64,000 bases of DNA from DQWO01 sp964478545 (GCA_964478545.1 CAYZIS010000001.1:164941-228940); one strand, 5' to 3'. Shown: positions 1 through 9,195, numbered from the stretch's first letter. Numbers and translations are program-made. Notes: generated by a model not told the origin, from the letters alone.

Positions 1-2
1 TT

Positions 3-494
3 GTTTTTGGCATGGTTGCTACGGTAGTGGCTAGTACCTATATCTTTCAGCCTGAGCCGACTGCTCTGTCTGCTTTTGACGAGAGCGGGACCATTAATTG
101 GTCTGGACTTTTTGATTCTATCGATCAATATAAGCCAGTTTCTCATCACGGGTTATATACGCACGCTTTGGATGCTACCCCAGGGGGAGCCACATTTTCT
201 GCTGGTGTGAGTGGCCCCGACGTTTTTGTCGGCCAGGGGCTGTCGCTGGATTCCTGGGGAAATCTGTCAGGTATCGGCCAGTATAGAAATGAAAAAGTTT
301 CTGCTGTGGTCGCGGCGCTGGCCGGTTGTTTTGGTGCTGATCGTATTGGTATTGGTGCTGATATTCATCTTTCGTTCAATACCTTCGGATCGACATATTG
401 TCCTACCCCGGTTCCTCTGCCCGGTTCCCTCTGGTTTCTTTTTTCCGGGCTGGGGATGCTGGGCGTAGCCCGTCGAGGCTGGTGGCGTAAGTAA
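3..494 (+). CDS. PEP-CTERM sorting-signal protein, 3' part
   Basis: The reading frame is open to the left edge, so this is the C-terminal part of a longer exported protein; ATG at 12 is only an internal methionine. The last 27 residues form a PEP-CTERM-type tail: a VPLPGS motif, a hydrophobic stretch (LWFLFSGLGMLGV) and a final basic cluster (ARRGWWRK). In known systems this tail is recognised by an exosortase, which transfers the protein to the cell envelope or an exopolysaccharide matrix. No exosortase gene is in this window. The upstream 130 residues resemble no family I know. A MITE-like repeat begins four bases after the stop codon. Confidence 0.75.
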   Translation, partial: VFGMVATVVASTYIFQPEPTALSAFDESGTINWSGLFDSIDQYKPVSHHGLYTHALDATPGGATFSAGVSGPDVFVGQGLSLDSWGNLSGIGQYRNEKVSAVVAALAGCFGADRIGIGADIHLSFNTFGSTYCPTPVPLPGSLWFLFSGLGMLGVARRGWWRK

Positions 495-497
495 AAG

Positions 498-652
498 TTG
501 ATGCTTTCGTAAAAGTCGTAGAACTGATGGTACAGTAAAAGCTTCATATTCGAGGCAGGCAAAACCTGAGTCGTGAGGTGTACTTATCGGTGTGTTGTAA
601 TGACGAAGGTTGCGGTCTAACGAAGAAGATGGAGTTTTTACGAAGCCATCAA
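498..652. repeat. MITE-like repeat, copy 1, with terminal inverted repeats
   Basis: The ends are inverted repeats: 498-515 (TTGATGCTTTCGTAAAAG) and the reverse complement of 635-652 (TTGATGGCTTCGTAAAAA). The element is about 155 bp and has no credible reading frame. A related sequence lies in opposite orientation at 36345-36470, matching along most of its length (for example TCATATTCGAGGCA and AACGAAGAAGA blocks). This is the pattern of a non-autonomous miniature element; no transposase with such ends is present in the window. Confidence 0.7.
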
Positions 653-699
653 AGTTTATTTTTCTGCATAAGATATTGAGAGTTCCGCTGAATCAGTCT

Positions 700-732
700 G
701 GGGGGCAGAGATCAATTCTGCCCCCTTTTCTT
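700..732 (+). terminator. Rho-independent terminator
   Basis: Stem GGGGGCAG (701-708) pairs with CTGCCCCC (718-725), with a 9-base loop and the tail TTTTCTT. It lies downstream of the PEP-CTERM gene and its repeat, and just before the promoter of the next gene. Confidence 0.85.
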
Positions 733-733
733 A

Positions 734-762
734 TTGACAGCAATAGATCGAGCTATTAAAGT
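734..762 (+). promoter_or_regulatory. Candidate sigma-70 promoter of the Asp-box protein gene
   Basis: A perfect -35 box TTGACA (734-739) is followed after 17 bp by TAAAGT (757-762), 4 of 6 matches to TATAAT. It sits directly after the terminator and about 50 bases before the ATG at 812. Confidence 0.5.
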
Positions 763-811
763 TATCTAATAATGATGGTTGCATCTTAAATTTGGGGGAG
801 GAGGGTTTCGT

Positions 812-2779
812 ATGAAAAAGATTGCTGTTAGCCTGTTGACTATTGTTGCGGTTTTTTTGCTGTCGGTTGCTTCGGGTTTTGGCTGGGGGAATGATATACA
901 GATCTATTCCGGCCAGATCAATACCTTCGATGTTGATTATGATCTGGGTACGGGTAATATGTTTGTGGCTTTTCAGGCTACCGGGGAAGATATTATCCGG
1001 CTCTATTCGTCAACGGATCATGGGATCAACTGGGCTGAAATCGCAGATTTCGGTACCCACCCCTACCAGGGAACCACCGCCCGCTCTGATTTAAAGCGCA
1101 TCCGGGTTATCTACAACAATGGAAAGGTACATATCTTCTGGGTGGATAGTGCTGGTAGCCTGAATCGGTGGGGGTGTTCATCAACTGGCGGGCAGACAGG
1201 GGGAAGCCGCGTCAGCGAGGCGTCCATCGTGGAAGGCAGTTTTTCGGCGACCCTTGATCTTGGCAGTGGCCGTCTCTATGCCGGCTGGAAGACTGGAACG
1301 GAAAGTCAGCTTGTGAGGCAGATCTTTCGTCATTCCGATGATAATGGTATTACCTGGACGGACAGGTTCAACTGGACAGCCTCTGCCCAGGCCCTGACTC
1401 AGAATCTTGCTTACGGTCCCGATGACCATATTCACTTGGCCTTTGGCACAACGCAATATGGCTCCCCTGAAGAAATCAATTATATTCGTTTCCCGTCATC
1501 CGGTGGTCTTTGGGATCATCAGGAGAGAATAACCGATAATGCCATAGCCGATTACGATCCCCGGGTGGCGGCGGCATATGTCAATGATTCCGGTGTCTGG
1601 ATTTTATACAACCGTGTTCGGGGTGGCAATGAAATTGATCTGATGAACGCTTACAGTCAGGATGGCGGCGTTACCTGGAGCGCGCCCAGTGTGGTGGATG
1701 CCGAGGATGGCATTGATGAGTATATCGCCGATGTAAAATTTTATAAGGTCCCGGGAAACTCTTATGTCAATATGGTCTATATCAAGGATGACCCGACAGC
1801 TACTCCGGTACGACAGGCCGTCTGGATGTATGCCTCCACCGGGGATCCTTCCTGGAGAGAAGCTAAAGTTTTTAATGATGAGGATGTTCAGTCCTGGCCT
1901 GAAGATACTGCTCCAAGAATTGTTTATTCCCCTGGTGCCAGCGCTTCGGGCGGTGGGGTGGTTTTCTCCTATGCCGGAGCTCAGGGGTTGTATTTTGACG
2001 CTCCATGGATTATTGTCATGGGCAATTTAATGCCGGTATATCCCTTCCCGGTATATCCACTTTTGCCCACCCACACGTTGACGGTGACTATCCATGGATC
2101 AGGTTCCGTGGTCAGCGCCCCGGCGGGTCTTGATTGTACTCATGATTCAGCCGGAGATAAGGTCTGCACCCGTGACTTTATGGAAGGTACCGCAGTTGCA
2201 TTAACCGCTTCTCCCATTGATGGCATGAGTTACACCTCCTTTTTTATTGATTGGTCCGGAGATTGTTCCGGAAGTGGTGCCTGTCCTTTTGTGATGGATG
2301 GCGACAAATCGGTGGAAGCCAACTTTGGGGCCCTGGGAATCCCTGTTTTTGCCCTGGCGGTTCCTGCCGGCCAGGAAGCCTGGAACTACCCGCCGGTGGA
2401 AAATCCGCTGCTCCAGCCCAATCCAGCCCATTGTAAACCTTTTGCGGTCGGCGATCTGATGACGGGGAATCTGAGTCTTCAGGTAGGGCTTCCCCCATTT
2501 TCAGCCGGGGTGGATGTCTATCTTGCCGTTGAGTTTTCAGGTGCACTGTATCTGATCAATGACTGTAATCAATTTAAACTTTGGACTTCTGCTATGACGG
2601 AACTTCCCCGCTGGAAGACCAATGCCAGTTTTACCGATATCGACCAATCATTGTACGGGGATATTCCTCTTTCTGAATTGCCCTCGGGGTTGTACAATCT
2701 CTACATTGCTGTCACCCCAACCGGGGAAATGGACTTCAGTCATTACTATTTTTGGTCCACCTATTTTCTGGCACCGTAG
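812..2779 (+). CDS. Secreted Asp-box protein with InlB-type repeat and shared C-terminal module
   Basis: A 655-residue exported protein of unknown role. ATG at 812 is preceded by a strong ribosome-binding site (GGGGAGGAGGG, 795-805) and starts a clear signal peptide (MKKIAVSLLTIVAVFLLSVA). Three sialidase-type Asp-boxes (S-x-D-x-G-x-T/N-W) lie near residues 66-74, 174-182 and 281-289, suggesting a beta-propeller; sialidase catalytic residues were not recognised, so enzyme activity should not be assumed. Residues about 420-506 form a GSGxV...DWSGDCSGSGxC...VxAxF repeat of the InlB/Flg_new type. The last 120 residues form a module shared with the next three proteins (ending near LPPFSAGVDVYLAV...W-x-TYF). 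A terminator follows. Confidence 0.8.
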   Translation: MKKIAVSLLTIVAVFLLSVASGFGWGNDIQIYSGQINTFDVDYDLGTGNMFVAFQATGEDIIRLYSSTDHGINWAEIADFGTHPYQGTTARSDLKRIRVIYNNGKVHIFWVDSAGSLNRWGCSSTGGQTGGSRVSEASIVEGSFSATLDLGSGRLYAGWKTGTESQLVRQIFRHSDDNGITWTDRFNWTASAQALTQNLAYGPDDHIHLAFGTTQYGSPEEINYIRFPSSGGLWDHQERITDNAIADYDPRVAAAYVNDSGVWILYNRVRGGNEIDLMNAYSQDGGVTWSAPSVVDAEDGIDEYIADVKFYKVPGNSYVNMVYIKDDPTATPVRQAVWMYASTGDPSWREAKVFNDEDVQSWPEDTAPRIVYSPGASASGGGVVFSYAGAQGLYFDAPWIIVMGNLMPVYPFPVYPLLPTHTLTVTIHGSGSVVSAPAGLDCTHDSAGDKVCTRDFMEGTAVALTASPIDGMSYTSFFIDWSGDCSGSGACPFVMDGDKSVEANFGALGIPVFALAVPAGQEAWNYPPVENPLLQPNPAHCKPFAVGDLMTGNLSLQVGLPPFSAGVDVYLAVEFSGALYLINDCNQFKLWTSAMTELPRWKTNASFTDIDQSLYGDIPLSELPSGLYNLYIAVTPTGEMDFSHYYFWSTYFLAP

Positions 2780-2816
2780 CTGAAGGGTTGCGGATAATGA
2801 ACTGATGTAATGCCGG

Positions 2817-2852
2817 GAGGCCCTTCGACTAGCTAGGAGAAGGGCCTCTTTG
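2817..2852 (+). terminator. Rho-independent terminator
   Basis: A 10-bp stem GAGGCCCTTC (2817-2826) / GAAGGGCCTC (2839-2848) with a 12-base loop, followed by a short TTT tail. It separates the Asp-box gene from the phospholipase-like gene. Confidence 0.7.
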
Positions 2853-2912
2853 CGTTGCCAAAGTGAAGTACGGTCGAAAAGCGACCCCTCAAAGGGTCAA
2901 ACCGAGGGTGGA

Positions 2913-4916
2913 ATGTATTGTTCGGGGATTCATAAATCAAGAATGACCATGGCCATTCTTCTCTTTCTTTTTGCTGTTTGCTGGTCCTCTCCGGGCCATG
3001 CATGGCATACCCTGCAGCATACAGACATTACCCGGGCTGTTTATGAGCAGCTTCCGGCAGCGATCCAAGAAGTTTTCCAGCCTTACCTCGACGATATTTT
3101 GTGGGCTTCCATGGTCCCTGATATTTTTATTTGGGACTGGGACAATCATGAGTGGAATATTCACCGGGAGCTAGGTGATACAACGGCCGCGCCTGCCAGA
3201 ATTGAAGCTCTGTCACAGGATATTCTCAATGACCTTCGTCAGGAACCGGCGGATATCGCCGGCGCGGCGGAGAATCTTGGGCTTCTTTCCCACTATCTGG
3301 CCGATATCAACCAGCCGCTGCATACGGATGACTATGCAAATGATAATGACTGGATACACTTCCAGTATGAAATTGATGTCAATAATCATAAGCTGGAATT
3401 CCACTATCATCCTCGTGGACTGAGACTCAGGCCGGATATTTATCAGGTGGCAGTTGACAGTGCCCGGCAGGCAAATCTTTATTATCAGTCAATTATTGAT
3501 GCCTATGCCGAAGGAGATGGTTTTGCCCATGTTCAGCGGCTTACCAGCTTCAATTACCAGCGGGCTGTCAGTGATATTGCCGATGTCTGGGCTACTTTGT
3601 GGTTTATGGGAACATCAGGCGCGCCGTCCCTGGCCCTGCAGATGAATCAGGCCCGTTTCCGGCCCGGTGACATGATCCAGTTAACGCTAACGGTATTGCC
3701 GGGCAGTCAGGTGGATCGGGTAGCGGATCTTTATGTGGTTGCCGTGGGCCAGGATGGCGGTTTGTGGTTTATGACCCCTGAGGGAGGATTTTCCCCTGAG
3801 ATAACGCCGTTTCAAAAATCAAGGGTTGTCTCGTCAGGCAATGAACAAATAATCTTTTCCTCCCCGCTCGCGAGCTGCAACGCAAGGGCTGATTTTGCGG
3901 TTTATGCGCTCCTGGTAGCGCCGGATGCCGACCCGCGTGTTCAGGACTCTTGGTTGAGCAACCTGGCCGAGGTCTATTTCCACACGGAACCCCTGCCCGA
4001 TAACCTGCTTGCTGAGATCAATGATGAACCCTATCTGTTTCCGGCGTCATTACCGGATTCCTCTGCGGTTGTTGGGCTATCGCTGCACCGCTGGGATTTT
4101 ATTTTTCTGGGGGAAAAGATTGATGATCCGGCGACGGAAGGTGACGAAAGCCTTTTAAACTTGTTGATTCCGGGCAATTTCCGCCATGTCCTTCTTTATC
4201 TTGGCCGGGACAGTTTGGGGCGACCGAGTGGTCTTGATCTTGATGACAGGAAATCACCATGCCTGAGGGTAGTGCGCTTTCCCGAAATTGAGCCGCTCTA
4301 TCCCAGCGGCACACGATTGAGCCTGCCAGTAAACATCGAAAATATCCAGGTATACCGGAACCGTCAGGCTAAAAGGCTCAAAAAGGAAGAATTGGAGCAA
4401 CTGCAGGCGGCCGGAGACCAGGTTCTTGAACAAATCATCCATGATTTGCAAACTGATATTCCCTATCAGATGGTATTCAGCTGGTCGGGGGATTTTACTG
4501 ATCGGGAGATTTTCCTGGTGGATGACGGCCTTGCCAATGGTGCCAACTGTACGGATTATCCGCTTTCTCTGCTGGAAGAAAATGCCGGGGTTTGTCTTCA
4601 TGGTTCCAGAATGACCGCCGACGAGGTGGAAGCGTATTTTCGTTTCGATCCTGCAGGTGTCCAGGCGGACATTCCCGATGACTGGAATCCTTTCCCGTTT
4701 TCGGTGACCGTTGCAGACATCCTGGAAATGGGGTATTTCCTGGAGGATCCACCACCCCATATATTCCCCTGCGATAACAGTGAGGAAACCGGCGTGCCCC
4801 TGCCGGCAAAGCTGATCAACAGTCCTCAACTTATCGATATCGATCCGGTGCCGTTGCCTGTGGTGTATGATGATTGGGCGCCGGAACCGATGGAAGCCAA
4901 GGAATGCTGTAAGTGA
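2913..4916 (+). CDS. Exported zinc phospholipase C-like protein with extra C-terminal domains
   Basis: A 667-residue exported protein. ATG at 2913 follows GAGGGTGG (2904-2911). The signal peptide ends at GHA before Trp31, the position where mature zinc phospholipases C begin. Candidate metal ligands keep the family spacing: W31, H37, D70, H84, H127-x3-D131-x5-H137 (HYLADINQPLH) and H149-x3-E153. Domain 1 (31-235) should therefore bind three zinc ions and cleave phosphoesters; the substrate is unknown. Residues about 245-358 resemble the module in the neighbouring secreted proteins. Residues about 380-610 hold GNFRHVLLYLG (H425) and NCTDYPLSLLEE (C546), an order that recalls permuted papain-fold YiiX-type enzymes; this part is a weaker call. 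Confidence 0.75.
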   Translation: MYCSGIHKSRMTMAILLFLFAVCWSSPGHAWHTLQHTDITRAVYEQLPAAIQEVFQPYLDDILWASMVPDIFIWDWDNHEWNIHRELGDTTAAPARIEALSQDILNDLRQEPADIAGAAENLGLLSHYLADINQPLHTDDYANDNDWIHFQYEIDVNNHKLEFHYHPRGLRLRPDIYQVAVDSARQANLYYQSIIDAYAEGDGFAHVQRLTSFNYQRAVSDIADVWATLWFMGTSGAPSLALQMNQARFRPGDMIQLTLTVLPGSQVDRVADLYVVAVGQDGGLWFMTPEGGFSPEITPFQKSRVVSSGNEQIIFSSPLASCNARADFAVYALLVAPDADPRVQDSWLSNLAEVYFHTEPLPDNLLAEINDEPYLFPASLPDSSAVVGLSLHRWDFIFLGEKIDDPATEGDESLLNLLIPGNFRHVLLYLGRDSLGRPSGLDLDDRKSPCLRVVRFPEIEPLYPSGTRLSLPVNIENIQVYRNRQAKRLKKEELEQLQAAGDQVLEQIIHDLQTDIPYQMVFSWSGDFTDREIFLVDDGLANGANCTDYPLSLLEENAGVCLHGSRMTADEVEAYFRFDPAGVQADIPDDWNPFPFSVTVADILEMGYFLEDPPPHIFPCDNSEETGVPLPAKLINSPQLIDIDPVPLPVVYDDWAPEPMEAKECCK

Positions 4917-4960
4917 TTTGCTGCTTCTGTCTGTCGGAATTTCAGGGGGTTTGGTCTGAC

Positions 4961-4989
4961 TTGATATTTGCCGTTTCAGATGTTATAAT
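4961..4989 (+). promoter_or_regulatory. Sigma-70 promoter of the LamG-like/InlB-repeat protein gene
   Basis: TTGATA (4961-4966), a 17-bp spacer, then a perfect TATAAT (4984-4989). The ATG at 5033 lies 44 bases downstream behind AAGGAGGAAG. Confidence 0.65.
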
Positions 4990-5032
4990 ATTTGTTCAGA
5001 ATAAGCTTTCATCATCTAAAAAGGAGGAAGTT

Positions 5033-6907
5033 ATGAAAATCAGATCTTTCTGTCGTTCATTTTTGTTGATGGTCATCTTATTGTTTACGTTTCAATCCGC
5101 TTGTTTTGCCGTGAATCATATCTATGCAACTTTTGAGGGAACGACGGATTACACCCATTATACGCCTTCTGTTTTCCTGCCTGGCCACGTTGTTCCCACG
5201 GCGCCCAACAGCTCTGACCGTCCCTGTTTTCTGGATAAAGTTGATGATTTTACGGTGGAAAACAGCAGCACCATTTCAGGTCCAACCCTGGCGACCGGTA
5301 ATTTTATGCGCGTTCAGGATTCGGATAATTATTTTGCCAATGGGGCGCATTTTGATTTTTATGACCGCACCTTCAGCAGCGGCTGTGTCCGGGTATCCTG
5401 GGATGTCCTGTTTGAATCCTATGACGATTATTTTTTCTATTTCCGCAATGGAAGAGGAGATGATTTCTACCATCCTGCCAAAAGCAGCATAGCCAATATC
5501 TATGCTTTCAACGATAAAACCCTGGCTTTTGAGAGTAAGGATGGCAGGACTTTTTCAACCACCTATGAAACCGGTATCCCGGTTCATTTTGAATGTTATT
5601 TTGATTTGGACAATAATCGCTGGGCAGTGGCAGTAAATGATGAGGTGCTGTTTAACGATGCGGCAATCGATAATCTGCCACTGGGACTTTTTATCCCCGG
5701 TTATGTTCACGATCAAAATTTCACCGGGGCCATGCAGGTGGATAATATCCAGATGACTCCCAGGGATGCCTGTGAATGGCCGCAGATGAATGCCCAATGC
5801 CCCAGTGGTCTGCCGGATCCCCAGCTGGTTTTAACCGGGACGCGGAACATCATCATCAATGGTGTCCAAAGGCTCCAATATTTACTTTCGGTAACCAATC
5901 GCAACGCCTATCCTGAAGCACTCTTTGTCCCTTCCTCAACCCTGCCTGCCTGTGGCACTAATACCAATTCATCCAGAACCTGGGTTGATATTTTTGACCA
6001 GGATGACAATAGAATCTATGGATTTTGCGCCCTTGGTACCCCTGAAAATCTCGATGGTTTATGGTTTGATAACGCCATGGCTGATCCGGGGATGAATGCT
6101 GTGCGGGTCATCTTCAATGACCGTTTCTGTAATCGGGAATATCCGTCAAACCTGGTGGCTATTACCCCTGATATGTTTGCCACTGTTACCATGACCATCA
6201 ACGGTTCCGGCAAGGTTCATACGAGTGATGGGTTTGATTGTGTTCATGATCAATTGAGTGGTTCCCAGAGTTGCACTCTGACCTATCTGAAAGGTCAAAC
6301 AATAAGCTTTTATCCGGAGCCCATCAGCGGGAATGATTATACCAGTTCATTTTCTCAATGGAGTGGTGGGTCTTGCTCTGGTACGGGAGTTTGTACTCTG
6401 ACGGTTACCGGCGATATGGCAGTAGATGCTCAATTTGGGGCAGTAGGTATTCCTGTTTATCAGGAAGCCTTGCCGATTCCTTCATTGGTCCATTATTTTG
6501 AATATGATCCGGTTGTTGCCCCAGTTTATAATAATGACCCGTCCGCCTGTAAACCATTCGCGGCTGGAAATCTTGCCCAGGGTAAGCTGGAACTTCAAAT
6601 GGGTCTTCCGCCTTTTTCCGGACCGGTAGATGTCTATCTTGCTCTGTATGCCCCGGCGATTAATCCCCAGGAAATCTATTTACTGGTGCCGGTGGCTCCT
6701 TTAGGCTACACGTTGGCGCCTTTGTCCAGTGGGTTGGTGCCCTGGAAAACGGCGGTAGCCGATCCCGAATCCCAGAACTTTTATGGTAGTATTCCTTTGA
6801 CGATCTTTCCTGCGGGTGCTTACTCTTTATTTACTCTGGTAACTCCCGCAGGGGCAAGCCAGTTGACGGACTATTATCTCTGGGTAAGTACGTTTGCCGT
6901 ACAATGA
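5033..6907 (+). CDS. Secreted protein with InlB-type repeat and shared C-terminal module
   Basis: A 624-residue exported protein, function unknown. ATG at 5033 has a strong ribosome-binding site (AAGGAGGAAG) and its own promoter; the frame is open further upstream but lacks signals there. The signal peptide is MKIRSFCRSFLLMVILLFTFQSACFA. Residues about 25-250 look like a concanavalin-type beta-sandwich (many aromatic residues, FDFYDRTFSSG, a CVRVSWDVLFES strand pattern), an inference from composition. Residues about 380-470 form an InlB/Flg_new-type repeat (GSGKV...WSGGSCSGTGVC...VDAQFG) close to that in the Asp-box protein. The C-terminal 150 residues carry the shared module (LPPFSGPVDVYLAL...VPWKT...YLWVSTF). 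Confidence 0.75.
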   Translation: MKIRSFCRSFLLMVILLFTFQSACFAVNHIYATFEGTTDYTHYTPSVFLPGHVVPTAPNSSDRPCFLDKVDDFTVENSSTISGPTLATGNFMRVQDSDNYFANGAHFDFYDRTFSSGCVRVSWDVLFESYDDYFFYFRNGRGDDFYHPAKSSIANIYAFNDKTLAFESKDGRTFSTTYETGIPVHFECYFDLDNNRWAVAVNDEVLFNDAAIDNLPLGLFIPGYVHDQNFTGAMQVDNIQMTPRDACEWPQMNAQCPSGLPDPQLVLTGTRNIIINGVQRLQYLLSVTNRNAYPEALFVPSSTLPACGTNTNSSRTWVDIFDQDDNRIYGFCALGTPENLDGLWFDNAMADPGMNAVRVIFNDRFCNREYPSNLVAITPDMFATVTMTINGSGKVHTSDGFDCVHDQLSGSQSCTLTYLKGQTISFYPEPISGNDYTSSFSQWSGGSCSGTGVCTLTVTGDMAVDAQFGAVGIPVYQEALPIPSLVHYFEYDPVVAPVYNNDPSACKPFAAGNLAQGKLELQMGLPPFSGPVDVYLALYAPAINPQEIYLLVPVAPLGYTLAPLSSGLVPWKTAVADPESQNFYGSIPLTIFPAGAYSLFTLVTPAGASQLTDYYLWVSTFAVQ

Positions 6908-7022
6908 GAGGTTAAAGGGCTATACTTTTCTTGAAGAAAATGATAGTTGTCAAACATGTTTTTCATCTGCAAACACTGAATATTTCTAGCGTCAAACCGG
7001 ATATTGAAAAAAGGAGCCGATT

Positions 7023-9068
7023 ATGTCAATCCGTTATCTGCCGTCCCGTTTGAAAAAGTGGTCATTATTTCTTTTCCTGTTTCTGTTTATCGGTGGTTTT
7101 GCCACTGCTTCCAGCGGTTTTGCCGCCTGTGACTATTTGTCATCAGGTGATTTTTCTTCCGGTAGTGGCTGGATAGTGGAAACTAAAGATTACTGGTCGA
7201 TTTATAACGGGATGCTTGATGTTCAGAATAATGATTCGGGGTATAGTTCCTATACAAGACGTGATTTTGCGCCATCGGGTTTTTTCAGCGTTGATACTGA
7301 GATTAGTATCGTCAACACCACAGGTCAAGATGACCGGGTGGGAGTCAGTATCTCCACCAGTGGTGATGTACTTTTTGGCTTTACTGGAGAGAGCAAAGAA
7401 TATACGACCCACAGAGTTATCTGCTACTATTATCCCCACACCGGACAGTTGAAGTTTAAATTGTATGATGTTGCCGAAGGATGGGTAGCCCCGCTGGCGG
7501 CCCGTTCAGTTTCCGGTACCGTACAATCCATCGGCCTCAGCATGGTGGCTGACGGGGTGATTTTCCGGGTAAACGGCCAGGATACTACGTACAAACTTAC
7601 GGGAGATCTTTCTTGGGGTGGGCATATTGTTATCGATACGTTGAAATTGATGGGGGTGGGGGCCGGTCTCCATGCCCGTTTCGACAATGTCTGCGCTTCA
7701 GCCTATGAAGTTACTGATTTTCCCCCCGGAAACGCCATGCCCATGCCCAGCGGCCAGGATGTTTTGGCCACCGCCCCGGCGGTTTCTCCGGTAACCAGCA
7801 TTGTTCCTGCCTCGGCGAATCCCCTTGGTTTTGGGCCGGTGGCCAGCGGCGGTTCGACCCTCTCCCTGAGTGCCGGCCTCAGCGGCCTGACGGCTCCGGT
7901 TGATTTGTATGTGGGGATTGGGGTAGGACCACTAATCTATCTTTTTGCTGCTGATAACAGCCTGCATCCGCTTGCCGATGGCCTGACAAAATGGCGGGCC
8001 AACACCACCGGTGGCCTGAATAATGTGCCAGTGTTGCCGCCTGGCATTGATATGTCCGGGATCCCCGGTACCTACGATTTTTATTTTATTATGGCACCAG
8101 CCGGACGTCTGGATGTTTTTCGTCTCTGGGTGACGCAACTGGTTGTCGGAGGTGGCTCTTCGGTGGTCACTGACAAGCCCATGGAAGCGGAGGTCAGGCA
8201 GAATATCGACCTTATCTTCGGTCTTACCTCAGGATTTACCGGCGGCCTGACGGAACTTTCGGAGATATTTGAAGAAGAGCAGGTGGTTACTATCAGTCCA
8301 GAGTTGGATTTAATGGGCATTTTAAATGGTGCTCCGATTCCCTCGCCTATCACCATCAGCGCAGATTTTGGTTCCGGTTATCGTATGGAATCCGGCAGCC
8401 TCATGAGCGGCAGCGCCCAGATCGTGATCTCAAACGTGGTTTTTGGCCAGCAGGGACTAGGGGCTGATTTTTCGGGAACCTTTAGTAACGTTATGAAAGA
8501 TGGAGCAGCTTTTGCAAACGGCCAGGTATTGGGTAATATTCATATGACTGAAGGTGCCGGTGAACAAGCAATTGTTTCCGGCCAGATAACCTTCAATAAC
8601 CTGTCCATCAGCGGCCAGCAGATGTCAGGTGAGATTGAGATTTCAGGAACCATGGATATTCCTTCCGAATTGGATTTGTCAAATCCGACCGAATTGATGG
8701 CAAACATCACCCTGAAATTTATTAATTTTTCCTCCGGTGCTTATACAATCAATAGCGGTACTATCGATATTGTCAGCGCCGGGAGCGACAGCATCACGGT
8801 GACCACCAACCTGCAGACCGGTGCAGGTCCAGTGAATTTGAATATGCTGTTAACCGGGACTCCCACTGGTGCGATGGCTATCAATACAACTTCCCCCGGC
8901 GCCGCGGGTCCCTATACCCTTTCCATGAATAATGTGACCTTGGACGACAGCTGTGCCAATTATCCTGCTGGTGGAAGCGTTTCTTTTACCAGCAGCAGCA
9001 CGGGAAAAACCGGGGTGGTAACCTTTACCGGCGCCTGTGACGGCAGCTATAGATACAGCGAGCAATAG
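7023..9068 (+). CDS. Secreted multidomain protein with shared module and beta-rich tail
   Basis: A 681-residue exported protein without a known family. ATG at 7023 follows AAGGAG, and a signal peptide runs to about residue 35 (ending SSGFAA). Residues about 36-225 resemble a LamG/carbohydrate-binding sandwich. Residues about 250-375 carry a version of the module found in the previous three proteins (GLTAPVDLYVGI, LADGLTKWRANT, LWVTQLVVGG). The last 300 residues are rich in Gly, Ser and Thr, with alternating strands such as GQITFNNLSISGQQMSGEIE, as in repetitive cell-surface beta-structures. No promoter was recognised in the 115 bases upstream. A strong bidirectional terminator follows. Confidence 0.7.
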   Translation: MSIRYLPSRLKKWSLFLFLFLFIGGFATASSGFAACDYLSSGDFSSGSGWIVETKDYWSIYNGMLDVQNNDSGYSSYTRRDFAPSGFFSVDTEISIVNTTGQDDRVGVSISTSGDVLFGFTGESKEYTTHRVICYYYPHTGQLKFKLYDVAEGWVAPLAARSVSGTVQSIGLSMVADGVIFRVNGQDTTYKLTGDLSWGGHIVIDTLKLMGVGAGLHARFDNVCASAYEVTDFPPGNAMPMPSGQDVLATAPAVSPVTSIVPASANPLGFGPVASGGSTLSLSAGLSGLTAPVDLYVGIGVGPLIYLFAADNSLHPLADGLTKWRANTTGGLNNVPVLPPGIDMSGIPGTYDFYFIMAPAGRLDVFRLWVTQLVVGGGSSVVTDKPMEAEVRQNIDLIFGLTSGFTGGLTELSEIFEEEQVVTISPELDLMGILNGAPIPSPITISADFGSGYRMESGSLMSGSAQIVISNVVFGQQGLGADFSGTFSNVMKDGAAFANGQVLGNIHMTEGAGEQAIVSGQITFNNLSISGQQMSGEIEISGTMDIPSELDLSNPTELMANITLKFINFSSGAYTINSGTIDIVSAGSDSITVTTNLQTGAGPVNLNMLLTGTPTGAMAINTTSPGAAGPYTLSMNNVTLDDSCANYPAGGSVSFTSSSTGKTGVVTFTGACDGSYRYSEQ

Positions 9069-9100
9069 TTTCAACGTATTTTCAGCTAAAATTTTTTAGG

Positions 9101-9137
9101 AAAGCCCCGGGATATTATTTCCCGGGGCTTTTTTTTT
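9101..9137. terminator. Bidirectional rho-independent terminator
   Basis: A 12-bp stem AAAGCCCCGGGA (9101-9112) / TCCCGGGGCTTT (9120-9131) with T-runs on both strands. It lies between convergent genes ending at 9068 (+) and 9196 (-). Confidence 0.9.
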
Positions 9138-9163
9138 GAGTTTGTGGAGAGCAATTATCGGGG

Positions 9164-9195
9164 ATGTCCCTGGCAATGAAATTCAGAAAATTGAG
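9164..9195. repeat. Short dispersed repeat, copy 1
   Basis: ATGTCCCTGGCAATGAAATTCAGAAAATTGAG matches 11396-11429 with a few mismatches and a 2-base gap. Each copy lies immediately 3' of a minus-strand gene of the Lol-like cluster. Confidence 0.6.

Noticed and set aside
812..2779. Annotation as sialidase
   Set aside because: Asp-boxes alone occur in many propellers; the arginine triad and catalytic Tyr/Glu/Asp were not identified.
4254..4829. Long minus-strand open frame (191 codons)
   Set aside because: It is the antisense of the phospholipase-like gene; no signal peptide, family or ribosome-binding site.
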